Source: Cryptomeria japonica
Taxonomy: Eukaryota > Streptophyta > Pinopsida > Cupressales > Cupressaceae
DNA: 64,000 nt
Reading direction: 5' to 3'
Assembly (NCBI RefSeq): GCF_030272615.1
Contig: NC_081411.1
Location: 826,024,397-826,088,396, forward strand
A model generated the notes under the pieces. It had not been told where the DNA came from. It worked only from the letters and a program-made list of their open reading frames with translations, and did no database searches. Below, piece by piece: positions 11,790-22,462 of this stretch (positions within the stretch are counted from its first letter, which is position 1; every line of letters starts with the position of its first letter). The position numbers and the translations under genes are program-made.

Positions 11790-13120
11790 TCACTTTGCCG
11801 GGGTTAGAAGAAAACCAAAGCGGTCCACCTCTTCTTAAGAAATCCAAGATGAGTCTTCCACTGGTCTGTTCTTCCACTTCACAAGGTATTCTTTGTACTG
11901 ACTGCTTTGGGTACTACTCCCGATCCTACTGTCCAAAATCTCTTCAATCTAATCTAGTTCCTTTCGAGGAAATTGTTTCTCCAAGTTTGCAATACTATCC
12001 TCACTAAACTTTGGTTCATGGTACTCATGACGATCTGTAATGTTAAATATAGGTGAAATATTTAGACCATCCGGTAGCTCCACTTCTTATTTATTTTTGG
12101 AATTGAACTTTCTCAAGATCTTACAGGGTCCAAACTTCTTCATCTGCAACTTATTATAAGTTCCAACCGAGAATCTCTCTTTTCTCAAATAGACCATCAC
12201 TTCATTGCCAACCTCGAATTACTTATGTCTCGTCTTCTCATCTGCCTTCTTCTTGTATTTGCTATTCATATCTTCCAAATGTTGTTTAACCTGACCATGC
12301 AATGTTGCCATGTTCTCTACAAATTCTTCTACTTCTGAACTCTTCTGGTCTTCACTGCTAATGTCTCTCAATTTTTCTATTCCTTTAGGATGCACTCTGG
12401 TAACAATATCAAAAGGTGTATTTCTGGTACTTCTATTCATTGAATTGTTATAGGAAAACTCTGCTTGCGCAAGGATAAATTCCCAACTTTCAATGTTATC
12501 TCCTACTAAACATCTCAACAAGTTTCCCAAACTCTGATTAATTACTTTTGTCTGTCCATCAGTCTATGGGGGAAAAGTAGAACTGAACTTCAAATCTGTC
12601 TTCATCTTCTTCCAAAGTGTTCTCCAAAAATAGCCAACAAATTTAGTGTCTCTGTCTGAAACTATGCTCTTAGGTAATCCATGCAATCTTACCACTTCCT
12701 TGAAAAATAGGTCTGCTATATGCAATGCATTTGATGTCTTCTTACAAGGTATGAAATGAGCCATCTTTGAAAATATATCCAGTACCACAAATATAGAATC
12801 ATTCCCCTTTGGTGTCTTAGGTAAGATAAGTACAAAATCCATACTTATATCCTCCCAAGGTCTTACCGGTACTGTCAAAGGTTTATACAATCCCGCATTC
12901 TGACTACTACCTTTTGCAACTTGAAAAACTCTACAACTCTGTACATATCTCTTAACATCTTTATGAATCTAGGGCCAAAAGTACTGCTCACTTACCAATG
13001 CAACTATTTTATCAATACCAAAGTGTCCAGCTAAACCTCCCCTATGCTTCTCTTTTATCAGGTTCTCTCTCATGGAACTTTTAGGTATGCACAACTGAAC
13101 TCCCTTAAATAACATTCCAT
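11790..13120 (-). pseudogene. Element B integrase and chromodomain, broken
   Basis: In element order an HHCC-type region comes first (about 12905-13075), with the last Cys changed to Phe ([10 protein letters not shown], near 12925). The catalytic core follows: D in ISMDFVL (near 12840) and D in VSDRDTKF (near 12650). The expected Glu in the GQTE motif reads GQTK near 12550, a Glu-to-Lys change fitting a G-to-A transition. The C-terminal GKLVGTYNK-like block lies at about 12150-12190. A chromodomain (11815-11950) has the pieces EEILDSRIG and YKEYLVKWKNRP, with a stop after DSSWIS. Chromodomains are thought to steer integration to marked chromatin. The frame ends with TGA at 11790. Confidence 0.88.
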
Positions 13121-14460
13121 CCCAAATGAATTAATCCAACCATTTTCTCCTATCAACCATAACCAGTTCTCTATAGGCTTTCCAAGGTTCTACGAAATTC
13201 GGGTCTTCATCATACAAGGTCTTCAAATCCTCAAAACCTAATACTGTCACTCTCATCTCTGTTAGCAAATTCCTTCTCCCACTCAATGCATCAACAACTT
13301 TTTTAGATTTTCCACTTTTATGTTTCAACCCAAAGGTGTAACTCTGCAAGAACTCTACACATCTCATATTTCTCCGATTCAACTTACTTTGACTGCTCAA
13401 ATATTACAAATCTTGATGATCTGTATATAACACAAACTCCTTAGGTAGCAAGTAATGTCTCCATTTCTTCAAGGCTTGAATTATGGCATAATTTTCCTAA
13501 TCATATACTAAATATCTCTTCTAGGTATCATTCAATTTCTCACTAAAATATGCTATTGTTCTCCCTTCTTGACTCAAAACTATTCCTATTGCTATTCCAC
13601 TTGCATCGCAATCCACTTGAAATACCTTATTGAAATTCGGTAAAGCCAACACATGCTGCTCAGTCACTTTCTATTTCAACAACTCAAAACTTTTGTTTGC
13701 TCGAGTGGTCCACTTGAAATCCTTCCTATCTCCCCTCATAGTCTCATTCATAGGATTACAAACTGAACTGAAATTTCTGATAAATTTCTGGTAAAAATTA
13801 GCCAATCCATGAAATGATCTTACCTCTCCAATGCTTTCCAGTGCAGGTCACTCAACAATGACTTTCACTTTCTCTGGGTCCATCTTCAAACCATCCTCAA
13901 ATATCACAAAGCACACATAGACTAACTCATCCTTCATGAAAGTGCACTTCTTGTTTTTGATCAGTAACTTTTCTTAACTGAAACAAATATTCCTCTTTTG
14001 TTTTACTGAAAATCAGAATGTCATCCAAGTATACAATAACAAACTTACCCATGAATTTCTTCAAAACCTCATTCATCAGCCTCATGAAAGCACTCGATGC
14101 ATTGGTCAGTCCAAAAGGCATCACCAACCATTCATATAATCCTTCATTGGTCTTAAATGCAGTTTTCCATTCATCACCTTCTCTGATCCTGATCTGATGA
14201 TACCCACTCTTCAAATCTATCTTTGTAAAGTACTTTGCTCCACTCAAATAGTCCATTATGTCATCCATCTTAGTAAAGGGAAACTGGTATTTCACTGTGA
14301 TCTTGTTTATTGCTTTGGAATCAGTACACATTCTCCATTCTTCTTAGGTGCCAATACTGCTGGTACTGTACAGGGGCTCAAACTTTCTCTAATCAGACCT
14401 TTCTTCAATAGTTCTTGCACTTGTCTATTCAGTTCTTCATTCTCTGCTAGTGTTAACCGA
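13121..14460 (-). pseudogene. Element B reverse transcriptase and RNase H, broken
   Basis: RT motifs are plain on the - strand: [50 protein letters not shown], and the catalytic YLDDILIF at about 14010-14040, which is intact. RNase H lies at about 13130-13750 and is interrupted by several stops. Its downstream tether reads EFLQSYTFGLKHKSGK (13300-13360). The domain order RT, RNase H, integrase separates this gypsy element from the copia elements A, D and G. Confidence 0.9.
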
Positions 14461-15906
14461 TGTGCAACTTTGTTAGGAAAACTAGCTCTGGGAACTAAGT
14501 CCATGCAATGACTAATACTTCTAATAGGTGGCAATCCATCAGGTACATTATCTGAAATGATGTCCTCATATTCTGTTAGCAAATCTCTTATCTCTGCCAG
14601 GTGTTCTCCTTCTAGTTCCAGTCTCTCAGTCCTCTTAGGAATTAAGGAAAAACATACATTCTCATGTGTCAGTCTATCTATGAAATTCCTTCTATCTACA
14701 AGATAGATTCTGATATTTGTATAGACTTCATTCTTCAAAGGTTCTCCCAAAGGCAACAAGGTTTGCTTCATCCCTTTGGCCACAATAGTGTATGTATTAT
14801 TCCTTCCATAATGTATTGCTTGTCTATCAAACTGCCAAGGTCTTTCCAACAAAATATGATAAATGTCCATAGGCATAATATCACACAAAACTTCATCATG
14901 GTAATTCCCAATTTTCAATTTTACTAAGCACTGTTCACTTACTAACAACTTATGTTCATCATGAATCCATGCTATCTGGTAAGGCTTAGGGTGTTTCAAT
15001 CTCTCCAATTTTAACTTATTCACCATCTCTTCTGAAACAATATTATCCAAACTACCACTATCAATAAAAATGTTACAACACTTACCAGATACCTTACATC
15101 TGGTTTGAACAGGTTCTTCCTCTGCAAGGGTTCTTTATCTTCTCTGGTATGACACAAAGCTCTCCTCATCATCAACAGTTCTCCATCTTCTAGTTTACTA
15201 TTCATCTAGTGGAGTTCTCTTCCACCACTGTCTTTCTTCCATTAGTCTCTAACTTCTTACATTCAAATGCATGGTGTCCTTCTCCTCCATATTTAAAATA
15301 GGTTCCTCTGAATGTCCTTTTGTCTTGTCTTCCAAAGTTCTCATTCTGGTAACCATCCGGTTCTCTCCTTTGGTAGAAACTTCTATCATCCTTCTGGTAT
15401 GAACTAACTTCTTTGCTTACTTCCTTGTCCTTGTTTTGATCCGTACGAGTTCCTCTTCCTTCGGTGTATCCTCTTCGTCCTTGAAATTTTCCTCCGGTAA
15501 ACCTTCCACCTCTACCTCTCTGTCTCTACTCATGCCTTTTATTCAATTTCTCTTCAACCTTTATTGCATATTGATAAACCTCTTCAACACTCTTTAATTT
15601 GATCATACTGAGTCCATCTTTTATAGAAATCCAAAATCCATTTAGATATCTTGAAATTTATTCAATTTCATCATCAACATGTCTGGATCTGATGTTCAAC
15701 TTGCAAAACATTTCGGTGTACTCCTTCACACTAGATTCCTTCTATCTCAGATTCTACAACTTTCAGAACAGATCTACTTGATAATTTGTCGGGACAAATT
15801 TTATTTTAACTTAGAAATCATCCTACCCCATATCTTAATATTTTCTTTACCTCTTCTTTTCCTATCAACTTGCAAGTGCTCCCACCAAAGAGATGCATGA
15901 CCCTTC
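14461..15906 (-). pseudogene. Element B gag C-terminal part and protease, broken
   Basis: This joins to the gag N-terminal part at 23738-24117 across B'. The gag core continues from 15906 with a GHASLWWEHLQVD block (about 15865-15906). Arg/Gly-rich sequence follows. The zinc knuckle at about 15258-15300 reads YFKYGGEGHHAFEC, where the first two Cys of CCHC have become Tyr. The aspartic protease site IDSGSLDNIV (about 15040-15070) keeps D-S-G. A long linker then leads to RT with the block LLKKGLIRESLSP (about 14380-14420). Double Cys-to-Tyr loss suggests methylated-cytosine decay on the other strand. Confidence 0.85.
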
Positions 15907-17175
15907 TATAAAGCAGAAAAATCAAACCCTAGTCGTTCTCCCCTCCCCAACTCCAAGGAGAGAGAAGGGAGAGTCACTAGGGTTGATGGTTTTCACTTAG
16001 GAGAGACTTTACATTCAAAAGAGGGGTTGAAACCCACAAGATCCAATCCCACACAATGCAAGATTGGATTCTATATGAGTTTCAAGGGTTGTGATAGCAA
16101 GGATACCCTCTTTTGTAAAGAAATGTGGAAAGAATGATTGAACTAGGAATGCATGTAGAAGCAAGAAAGATTCGCTTATAAACAGAGATAGGGATATGGG
16201 ATGAAGCTGCGGACCTGGAATTAGCAGTAAAATGTCAAGACGGTGTTGTTCTGCAAATTTGAGCGAAAGTTGACGGGACGATGGCGCCCGGCGTGCACAC
16301 GGTCCTCCGAAAAATCCGCGAAACGAAGGTGGATCTGTTCGTCTCTGCACAAGGATTCCAGATCTTCAATTACAGCCGCGTACCTGCAACCTACACACAG
16401 AAAAGAGAGGACGATTGGGGGGTTAGGGATGAGGGGTTTGCCTTCAGGTCAAACCCCGGTTTTGGAATTAACCAAGAAATGAGAAATTGCTGTAAATGTA
16501 AATGATTGTAATGTAAAACAAGTACTAGTACCTTGTTGTAAGAATGTTTGTATTCTTACATGCGAAGGTGTAGATGTTGTTGTATGTTGTATGTTGTATG
16601 TGATATGTGATCTCCTCTTCAATGGTTGAATCCTTGTCTTGAATGCAACACTTAGCCTTGAATGGAGACTTAGAATGATCAATTGCTTGAAGGAAATGCT
16701 TGAATGCTTGAATGCTTGAATATCGTTTCCGCGTCTTGTACACATATCTATCCTTCCTCCCCAAAATGGGAGAGGAAATGTAGTTTATATACTTGTCAAT
16801 TAGGGTTGAAAGATTGATTTTTCCGACCTTGGGCCAACCAAGAAGTACTATTTTCCAAATTGCAAACATAAAGACTCGAAGCCCCATAGGAGACCGGGCC
16901 CAAAATATGGCCAGGGACCAGGGCGCTGGGTGCCATGGTCCTGGGGGACCAGGGCACTGGGCACCCTAGTCCTGAAGGACCAGGGCGCTGGGTGCCATGG
17001 TCCCACCTCCAGGGACAGCGGGGTGCAAGGAGGATCAGGCCAGGGTGCTTGAAAAATGCAGTTTTTGCTGTCATAAACAGGTTTCGGGGTCTCCATTTAG
17101 GTTCCGTGTTGCACCACCATCGTGAAGACCCAAATGCAGTCGAAATTGCAAGTGTCGCAATTTTAGGACGCTACA
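15907..17175 (-). repeat. Element B' 3' LTR
   Basis: In element orientation it begins TGTAGCGTCCTAAAATTGCG. The outer end reads tata instead of the tgta seen in the right copy, so the terminal CA of the 3' LTR has changed to TA by one transition. It includes a hairpin-motif copy at 16276-16305 and three 31-bp palindromic units at 16915-17003. Open frames in the LTR are also present in the other copy and show no domain. Confidence 0.95.
16915..17003. repeat. Three 31-bp palindromic tandem units in B' LTR
   Basis: Units start at 16915, 16946 and 16977, a strict 31-bp period. Each begins GGACCAGGGC and ends with GGTCC or AGTCC, so each unit can fold on itself. The outer two have perfect GGACCA/TGGTCC arms. 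The same array is in the other LTR at 23472-23560. The GC content is far above the surrounding DNA. Confidence 0.9.
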
Positions 17176-17190
17176 TTTAGCCCCCACTTT
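17176..17190 (-). other. Element B' polypurine tract
   Basis: In element orientation AAAGTGGGGGCTAAA sits directly upstream of the 3' LTR start. The 647 bases from here to the ORF stop at 17838 are a 3' untranslated stretch in which I see no gene. Confidence 0.8.
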
Positions 17191-17837
17191 AGCGGGAGTA
17201 TAAGCGTACGCTCATACTTCTGGTAAAGTACAAGGAAACAACATTGAAAAACTTTCACCACGTCAAGGAGGCAAGATACACCAAGCCCCCAGTGGACTAA
17301 GGATCTTACAACTTCGATTGACAAAGTAAAAGGGAAGATCACGAGGGAGAACCATGACTGTCAGTAGTAAGGTTCCCTCACTATGAGTCATGCAAGAAAG
17401 ATATCAAAAATTTTCAAGGCAAAGCTAAATTTGTCAAGAAATTTTCAAGTATCTTGAAAAGATATGAACATATAAGAAATGAGAAAGGAGCACGTTATCA
17501 CAAGGATTTAGCCCCCAAGTGTGAGATAAGCCCAAGGATAATAGACACAAAACACAAAGCACAAGGTGACTTCGCTTTCCTCGGGGTCAGTATGTGATAA
17601 TTCATGTATATCATATGTCTGTATGTATAATTGTTCTTCATTCCCCAATCAAGGAAGGTCACCTAGAAGAAGGGAACACATGTGTCTTTTGAGTCAACAT
17701 GAGAGAGACCAAAAGAGATCTCAATGTTTTGCATCGTCCTCAAGTAGACAACACCAAGGACAACAAATAGAAGAATGAGAGTAACACATAGAAGAAGTAA
17801 CAAAAGAGAGGAGGAGAGAGTCTGCTATGCTAATGAA

Positions 17838-20800
17838 CTAGTCTAGCATGTCATCTACCCCCCGATCTTGCTGATCAATGTTTCGGGAAGGTAGGAAACA
17901 CGCTAGAGGAGGAACATCCAACACAGCAGATGGAGCTATCACAAGATCCAAACAAGGGCTATGTTCATGTTCCGAGCCACGTTGTTCTTGTCTAGGAGCT
18001 AGGATAAGTGCTTTAGAAAATTCGTTAGATAGATGGTTATTAACATCAACATATTCATATTCACTATCAAAATGAATAGGAGTAACATTTTCATCGTGAA
18101 TAACATTTTCATCTATATCATCATCAAGATTTATAAAAATAGGATCTTTAACTCGCACAGGATCAAGACCATCATGCATCTTATGTTTAGGAGATTTCGG
18201 CTCAATCGTCGGCTGAGGAGAAAATGGAATAATATTAGTTGAAGGTGTTTTTGGGGATTGTAAAGTTTGAGAAGTAGCTGCCTGAGCTCTAAGACGACGC
18301 TTTCGTCGGCGTTCACTCGTAGAACGATTTCGTCTAGTCTTAGTAGGAAGTTGAGAATACTGAGGAGGAGGAATGTTCTCATCCTTTTCACTTGGGTGTT
18401 TAGGTTGTGGTCTCTTAGGTTGAACAATAGGAGAAGAGGAAGGTCTCTTCTCTCCATAAGAGGAAGGAGGAGGAACTGCTCCATACAAAGGAGGAATATT
18501 CGGTTTAGGAAGGAGACCAAGTCCATCATGACAAGGAGGGATAGGTCTACTTTTAGGAAGTTTATTAATCATAGGCATAGTCACATCCATAGGGATGGGT
18601 TGGGAATCTTCTTGAGAAAAGACATTAGTTTTATCTTTAAAAGGAAGAACTTCCTTCTCAAGAATGATAGGGATGTCAAGTTTGGGTGTTCTAGGTTCAC
18701 TTAGAGATAGGATCATATCTTTTTTCCACTTTTGATAAGATTTGAAAAGATGATCACTTCGCGGAGGAAGAGATTGGAATTGTTTAAGCCAAAAGTAATC
18801 AATAGGAATGCTAGAAGTTCTTTCAGCTGGTTTAAAGAGACTATGATTGACAGTAACAACTTCACCATTATGGGGAAATTTCAAACACTTGTGAATAGGA
18901 GAAGCAATAGCTTTCATGGAAGATAGCCAAGGATAGCCTAGCTTCACATGAAATTGTTCAGATGATGGAATAATAGCAAAGTCCACATCAAGGGATTTGT
19001 TATGGACCTGAATAGGTAATGTAATAGAACCAATTGCAGGAGAAGAAAATGCATCAAATAGTTTCACAACCACATTTGTTTCATCATAGATCACTTGATT
19101 CAATTGCAAAGTAAAAAGAAATTCTTCAGTAATGATATTAACCATACAAGAAGGATCAATAAGCACTCCACGGCAAGGTGTATTCTTGACTTTTGCAACT
19201 ATATATAAAGGACCATCAGGTGCCCTGATAGTTTCACTGGAATCAAATGTGATGGAAAGTTCTTTAGGGATTTTCTGCTGCTCTACAAAGTTAATCACAT
19301 TCGGAGTCATGGACACAAGATCATCAGGTGAGACAAAGGAATCAGTAGTATCAATCGCATTAGAGGTATGAGAAGGCAATGGATCAGTAAAAATCTGAAG
19401 ATTTTGGTTAGGAGGAGCTACAGATGTGTTGCCTTTATCATTCACACCAGAAACAAAGATAGTATTATTATCAATCAAATCTTGAATTTTACCTTTTAAA
19501 GCAAAACATTTTTCAATATCATGCCCAAGATGACGATGAAATTGACAAAAAGATTTGTTATCAGAATAGGATGAATTAATCTTTGCAGGATCTATTTGCC
19601 TTATGGGAGGAAGAGTAAGCACATTTTGTTCCAATAACTTATTCATAATACTATGCAATGATTCGTTCAAAGGAGTAAACTTTCTTTCTTTCCTGAAAAA
19701 CTTAGAAATAGGAGGCACACCTGATGCCACATTCACATTGTTGTTGATGATGTTTTCATTGAATTTAATGGACTCTCTGTTTGGTTTAAACTTCCCAAAT
19801 GGTTGTTGACTACTATCACCCTTATCACTCGGAGCCATAGGATGTGATTGTTCCATTTGACTCACAGTCAGTTGATAATTGTGAAGAGTTGCACACAACT
19901 GGTGGAAAGAAGTAAACTCAGAAAACATAAGTTTTTCTCTAATGTCTTTTTGTAAATTAGAAATAAAGATTCTTTGAATATCATTGTCAGGCACTGGAAA
20001 GGAAATTTGAGCATACAAATGCTTATATCTACCAATGAAATCAGTCACTTTTTCTTTAACACCTTGTTTACAATGCATTAAATCAATCAAAGTAACTTTT
20101 GGACTTATATTGTTTTGAAATTGTTGAATGAAAGAATTTGCAAGTTGTTCGAAAGAAGAAATAGAATAAGAAGGCAACGAGCAATACCATTGTAGGGCTT
20201 TATCTCTTAATGTTCTAGTAAACAGTTTTGCAAGCAACCTTTGGTCATAAGCAAAATCAGTACATATTGTTTGAAAGGTCTTAACATGTGTTAGAGGATC
20301 ACCCTTACCATTATAAAGCTCCAAATGCGGAATTTCAACATGTTTAGGGGGGATAGCTCGAACAATGTCAAGAGAAAGTGGGCTCGCAACATCAAATGTG
20401 GGCACACTAAACTTAGATTGATTCATAGAGGCAATTTGTTGCTGTAAAGAAGAGACAGTTTGTGCAAGATTATTAATGGTCGCTTCAGTCGAAGAGTTCA
20501 TATTAGACGTGTTAGATTGTGATGGAGGTGTTATGTTATTGAAAGAAGGTAGAGAGTAAGGTGGTGGGACACTATGATAGATAGTCATAGGAGATGATTG
20601 GAAAGGAGGAACACTACAAGGAGGAATGGAAGGGTTAAATGAATTGCCCCCTTGTGTCATGTTTATTTGTGGAGATATAATAGGGACACTCATTGAAGGA
20701 ATGAATGAAGAAGTCGGATTGAATGAAGGAGGAGGGTTGATTGAAGAAGAAGGATTGCCCCCATGACTAGTGATCATAGGAGGAATGTCTTGTATTGAAG

Positions 20801-21281
20801 TAGTCATTATGTTTGATGTAGAAGTAGGTATACTAGCAATAGAAGTTGTCAAAGGAATAGAATGATTAACTTGAGTAGGAGGTTGTGTGTAACTTAAGGT
20901 TTCGGCACAACTTTTCATAGGCATCACATTCGAATCCACAATGTGTGCAATACCACGCAAAATATCAATTCCATTCTTATCACTTTGAAGCATACGTTTT
21001 AGACCCTCAATTAAAGGAAGAGCTTGACTATCAGGGTATTCTTGAGACATCCATTGTCGAAAATCATCAAATTGGTTATCCAATTTTGAAAGTTGTTCTA
21101 CAGAAACCTCATGGAGAGCTTCTTCGTCATTAAGAGGATTAGAGGAATTACCCATGTCCTCGTTAAAAAGGCCATTCAAATTAGGTTCCATCTCCTCGGT
21201 AATTACACCTTGGAGAGACTTAATTCTAAGGCTTCGTCTAACGGGAATAGTGTAAGTAGGACTTATTGTTGTAAAACTCAT
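17838..21281 (-). CDS. Gag/protease-like protein of element B' (1147 aa, open)
   Basis: One uninterrupted frame, the longest in the window. The N-terminal ~310 residues are rich in Ser, Pro, Thr and Asn. A retrotransposon gag domain follows (about 315-480; landmarks LYNGKGDPLTHVKTF, LQWYCSLP). A zinc-knuckle-like motif typical of Tat-type gag lies at about 577-591 (CQFHRHLGHDIEKC). A protease-like fold is at about 690-850. Its expected D-[ST]-G or D-G-G site reads LIDPSCMVNI, keeping Asp but replacing the two following residues. The block KLGYPWLSSMKA also fits Tat-type protease. Next come a Pro-rich stretch, a basic cluster at about 980-997 (RRNRSTSERRRKRR) that could act in nuclear entry or RNA binding, and an acidic tail. 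No RT follows. It may supply particles for B' itself or for partners; cleavage activity is doubtful. Confidence 0.9.
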   Translation of the reverse strand: MSFTTISPTYTIPVRRSLRIKSLQGVITEEMEPNLNGLFNEDMGNSSNPLNDEEALHEVSVEQLSKLDNQFDDFRQWMSQEYPDSQALPLIEGLKRMLQSDKNGIDILRGIAHIVDSNVMPMKSCAETLSYTQPPTQVNHSIPLTTSIASIPTSTSNIMTTSIQDIPPMITSHGGNPSSSINPPPSFNPTSSFIPSMSVPIISPQINMTQGGNSFNPSIPPCSVPPFQSSPMTIYHSVPPPYSLPSFNNITPPSQSNTSNMNSSTEATINNLAQTVSSLQQQIASMNQSKFSVPTFDVASPLSLDIVRAIPPKHVEIPHLELYNGKGDPLTHVKTFQTICTDFAYDQRLLAKLFTRTLRDKALQWYCSLPSYSISSFEQLANSFIQQFQNNISPKVTLIDLMHCKQGVKEKVTDFIGRYKHLYAQISFPVPDNDIQRIFISNLQKDIREKLMFSEFTSFHQLCATLHNYQLTVSQMEQSHPMAPSDKGDSSQQPFGKFKPNRESIKFNENIINNNVNVASGVPPISKFFRKERKFTPLNESLHSIMNKLLEQNVLTLPPIRQIDPAKINSSYSDNKSFCQFHRHLGHDIEKCFALKGKIQDLIDNNTIFVSGVNDKGNTSVAPPNQNLQIFTDPLPSHTSNAIDTTDSFVSPDDLVSMTPNVINFVEQQKIPKELSITFDSSETIRAPDGPLYIVAKVKNTPCRGVLIDPSCMVNIITEEFLFTLQLNQVIYDETNVVVKLFDAFSSPAIGSITLPIQVHNKSLDVDFAIIPSSEQFHVKLGYPWLSSMKAIASPIHKCLKFPHNGEVVTVNHSLFKPAERTSSIPIDYFWLKQFQSLPPRSDHLFKSYQKWKKDMILSLSEPRTPKLDIPIILEKEVLPFKDKTNVFSQEDSQPIPMDVTMPMINKLPKSRPIPPCHDGLGLLPKPNIPPLYGAVPPPSSYGEKRPSSSPIVQPKRPQPKHPSEKDENIPPPQYSQLPTKTRRNRSTSERRRKRRLRAQAATSQTLQSPKTPSTNIIPFSPQPTIEPKSPKHKMHDGLDPVRVKDPIFINLDDDIDENVIHDENVTPIHFDSEYEYVDVNNHLSNEFSKALILAPRQEQRGSEHEHSPCLDLVIAPSAVLDVPPLACFLPSRNIDQQDRGVDDMLD

Positions 21282-22440
21282 GCACTAGAGAGAGAGAGAG
21301 ATTTTGAATTTTAGAGGTAGCAAATTTCAATAAAACCAGCCAATCTCCTAGATTTAAGCTGTTAAATGCAATCAGGACAATCTCCCAAAATTTCGGAAAA
21401 AATGTCCGGGACCGTGGCGAACGGAGTGCACACGGTCCTCGCAACTTTTTTCAAAATTTTCAGGGATGAAAGTTATGATGATTTTAAAGCTAATCTGAAA
21501 AAATTGAGTGATTTTATGATCTGTAGATAGGCCAAATTAAAGTTGCAATCTCAATATTGAACCCTACCAAGATTGTTGAAGAATGTAAATTTTGAATCTT
21601 GGAAAAGAGAGGGAAACTGAAATTTTGAATTTTATGATTTTAGAGGGAATACTAAAAGCAATGCAAATTTTGAAATTTAAAAGTTGGCTCGATTTCATGC
21701 AAAATTCAAATTTGAAAGCGGAAATCAAAGTTGCTGCAATTAAACACTTAATTTCAAAAGTCACAAACTGCAAAAAATTTGAATAAAGCACTGAAATTTC
21801 GAATGAATGCTAACACACTTTTTAGATTTAGGACTGTAAGAAACACAATTTTGACACAAATTTCAATTTCAACAATTTTTTGAATGATTAGAAGCCTCAA
21901 TCCAAGCAATCGCTAGACCAACTTTGACTGTAATTTTGAAGGTGTTAAAATTGATAAAATCAGCCAAAATTCTGGATTTTAGCAGAAAAATACAGTAAGA
22001 TCTAGCTCCCGAAATTTTAGAAAAAATGTCGAGGACGATGGCACTCGGGGTGCACACGGTCCTCGCAACTTTTTTCCAAATTTTCAGGGATGAAAGATAT
22101 TGTAATTTTATTGTGGAATCCAAAGTTACAGCCGATTTGGAAGTGTTTTGATTAGTGAAATTATCAGTCAAAGGTTGAATCAAGAAGGTCTTAAAAATTA
22201 GGGTTTTGACATTTAACCACTTAATTTTCAGAATTAAAGCACAAATATGAATGGACAATTTGCAATATAAGGGTAGATTTGAAACAAGCATTAACAATTA
22301 AACATTTCACAAGTTTAATTACTAAAAAGAAAATTTTAGGGTTTTTATGCAATTAGCCTCTAAAATTTGCAAAAGATCAAACATGGAAATTTAGGAAGGC
22401 AAAGTTTTCAGATCTAACCATGAATAATCAGAATGAGGAT
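21282..22440 (-). other. Element B' untranslated leader with hairpin motifs
   Basis: This is the stretch between PBS and ORF start. A (CT)n run ending in TAG lies just before the ATG (about 21284-21302 in element orientation) and resembles a 3' splice site, but I find no good donor. Two copies of a ~30-base motif, GGAC...GTGCACACGGTCC in + orientation, occur at 21409-21438 and 22033-22062. The first has perfect 7-bp arms. The same motif is in each LTR. Confidence 0.7.
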
Positions 22441-22459
22441 GTTCACGTCGGGTTCACCA
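22441..22459 (-). other. Element B' primer binding site
   Basis: In element orientation TGGTGAACCCGACGTGAAC lies three bases inside the 5' LTR. It starts with TGG as expected for pairing with a tRNA CCA end. It is not the tRNA-Met type, and I cannot name the tRNA with certainty. Confidence 0.75.
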
Positions 22460-22462
22460 AAA

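Noticed and set aside
16015-17180. Open frames of 70-120 codons inside the B' LTR, repeated at 22572-23749
   Set aside because: They lie wholly within LTRs on both strands and in overlapping frames, and they track the palindromic repeats. I treat them as non-coding.
18033-19809. Several + strand frames antisense to the B' ORF
   Set aside because: Arg/Ser-rich antisense shadows of the 1147-codon frame, with no domain.
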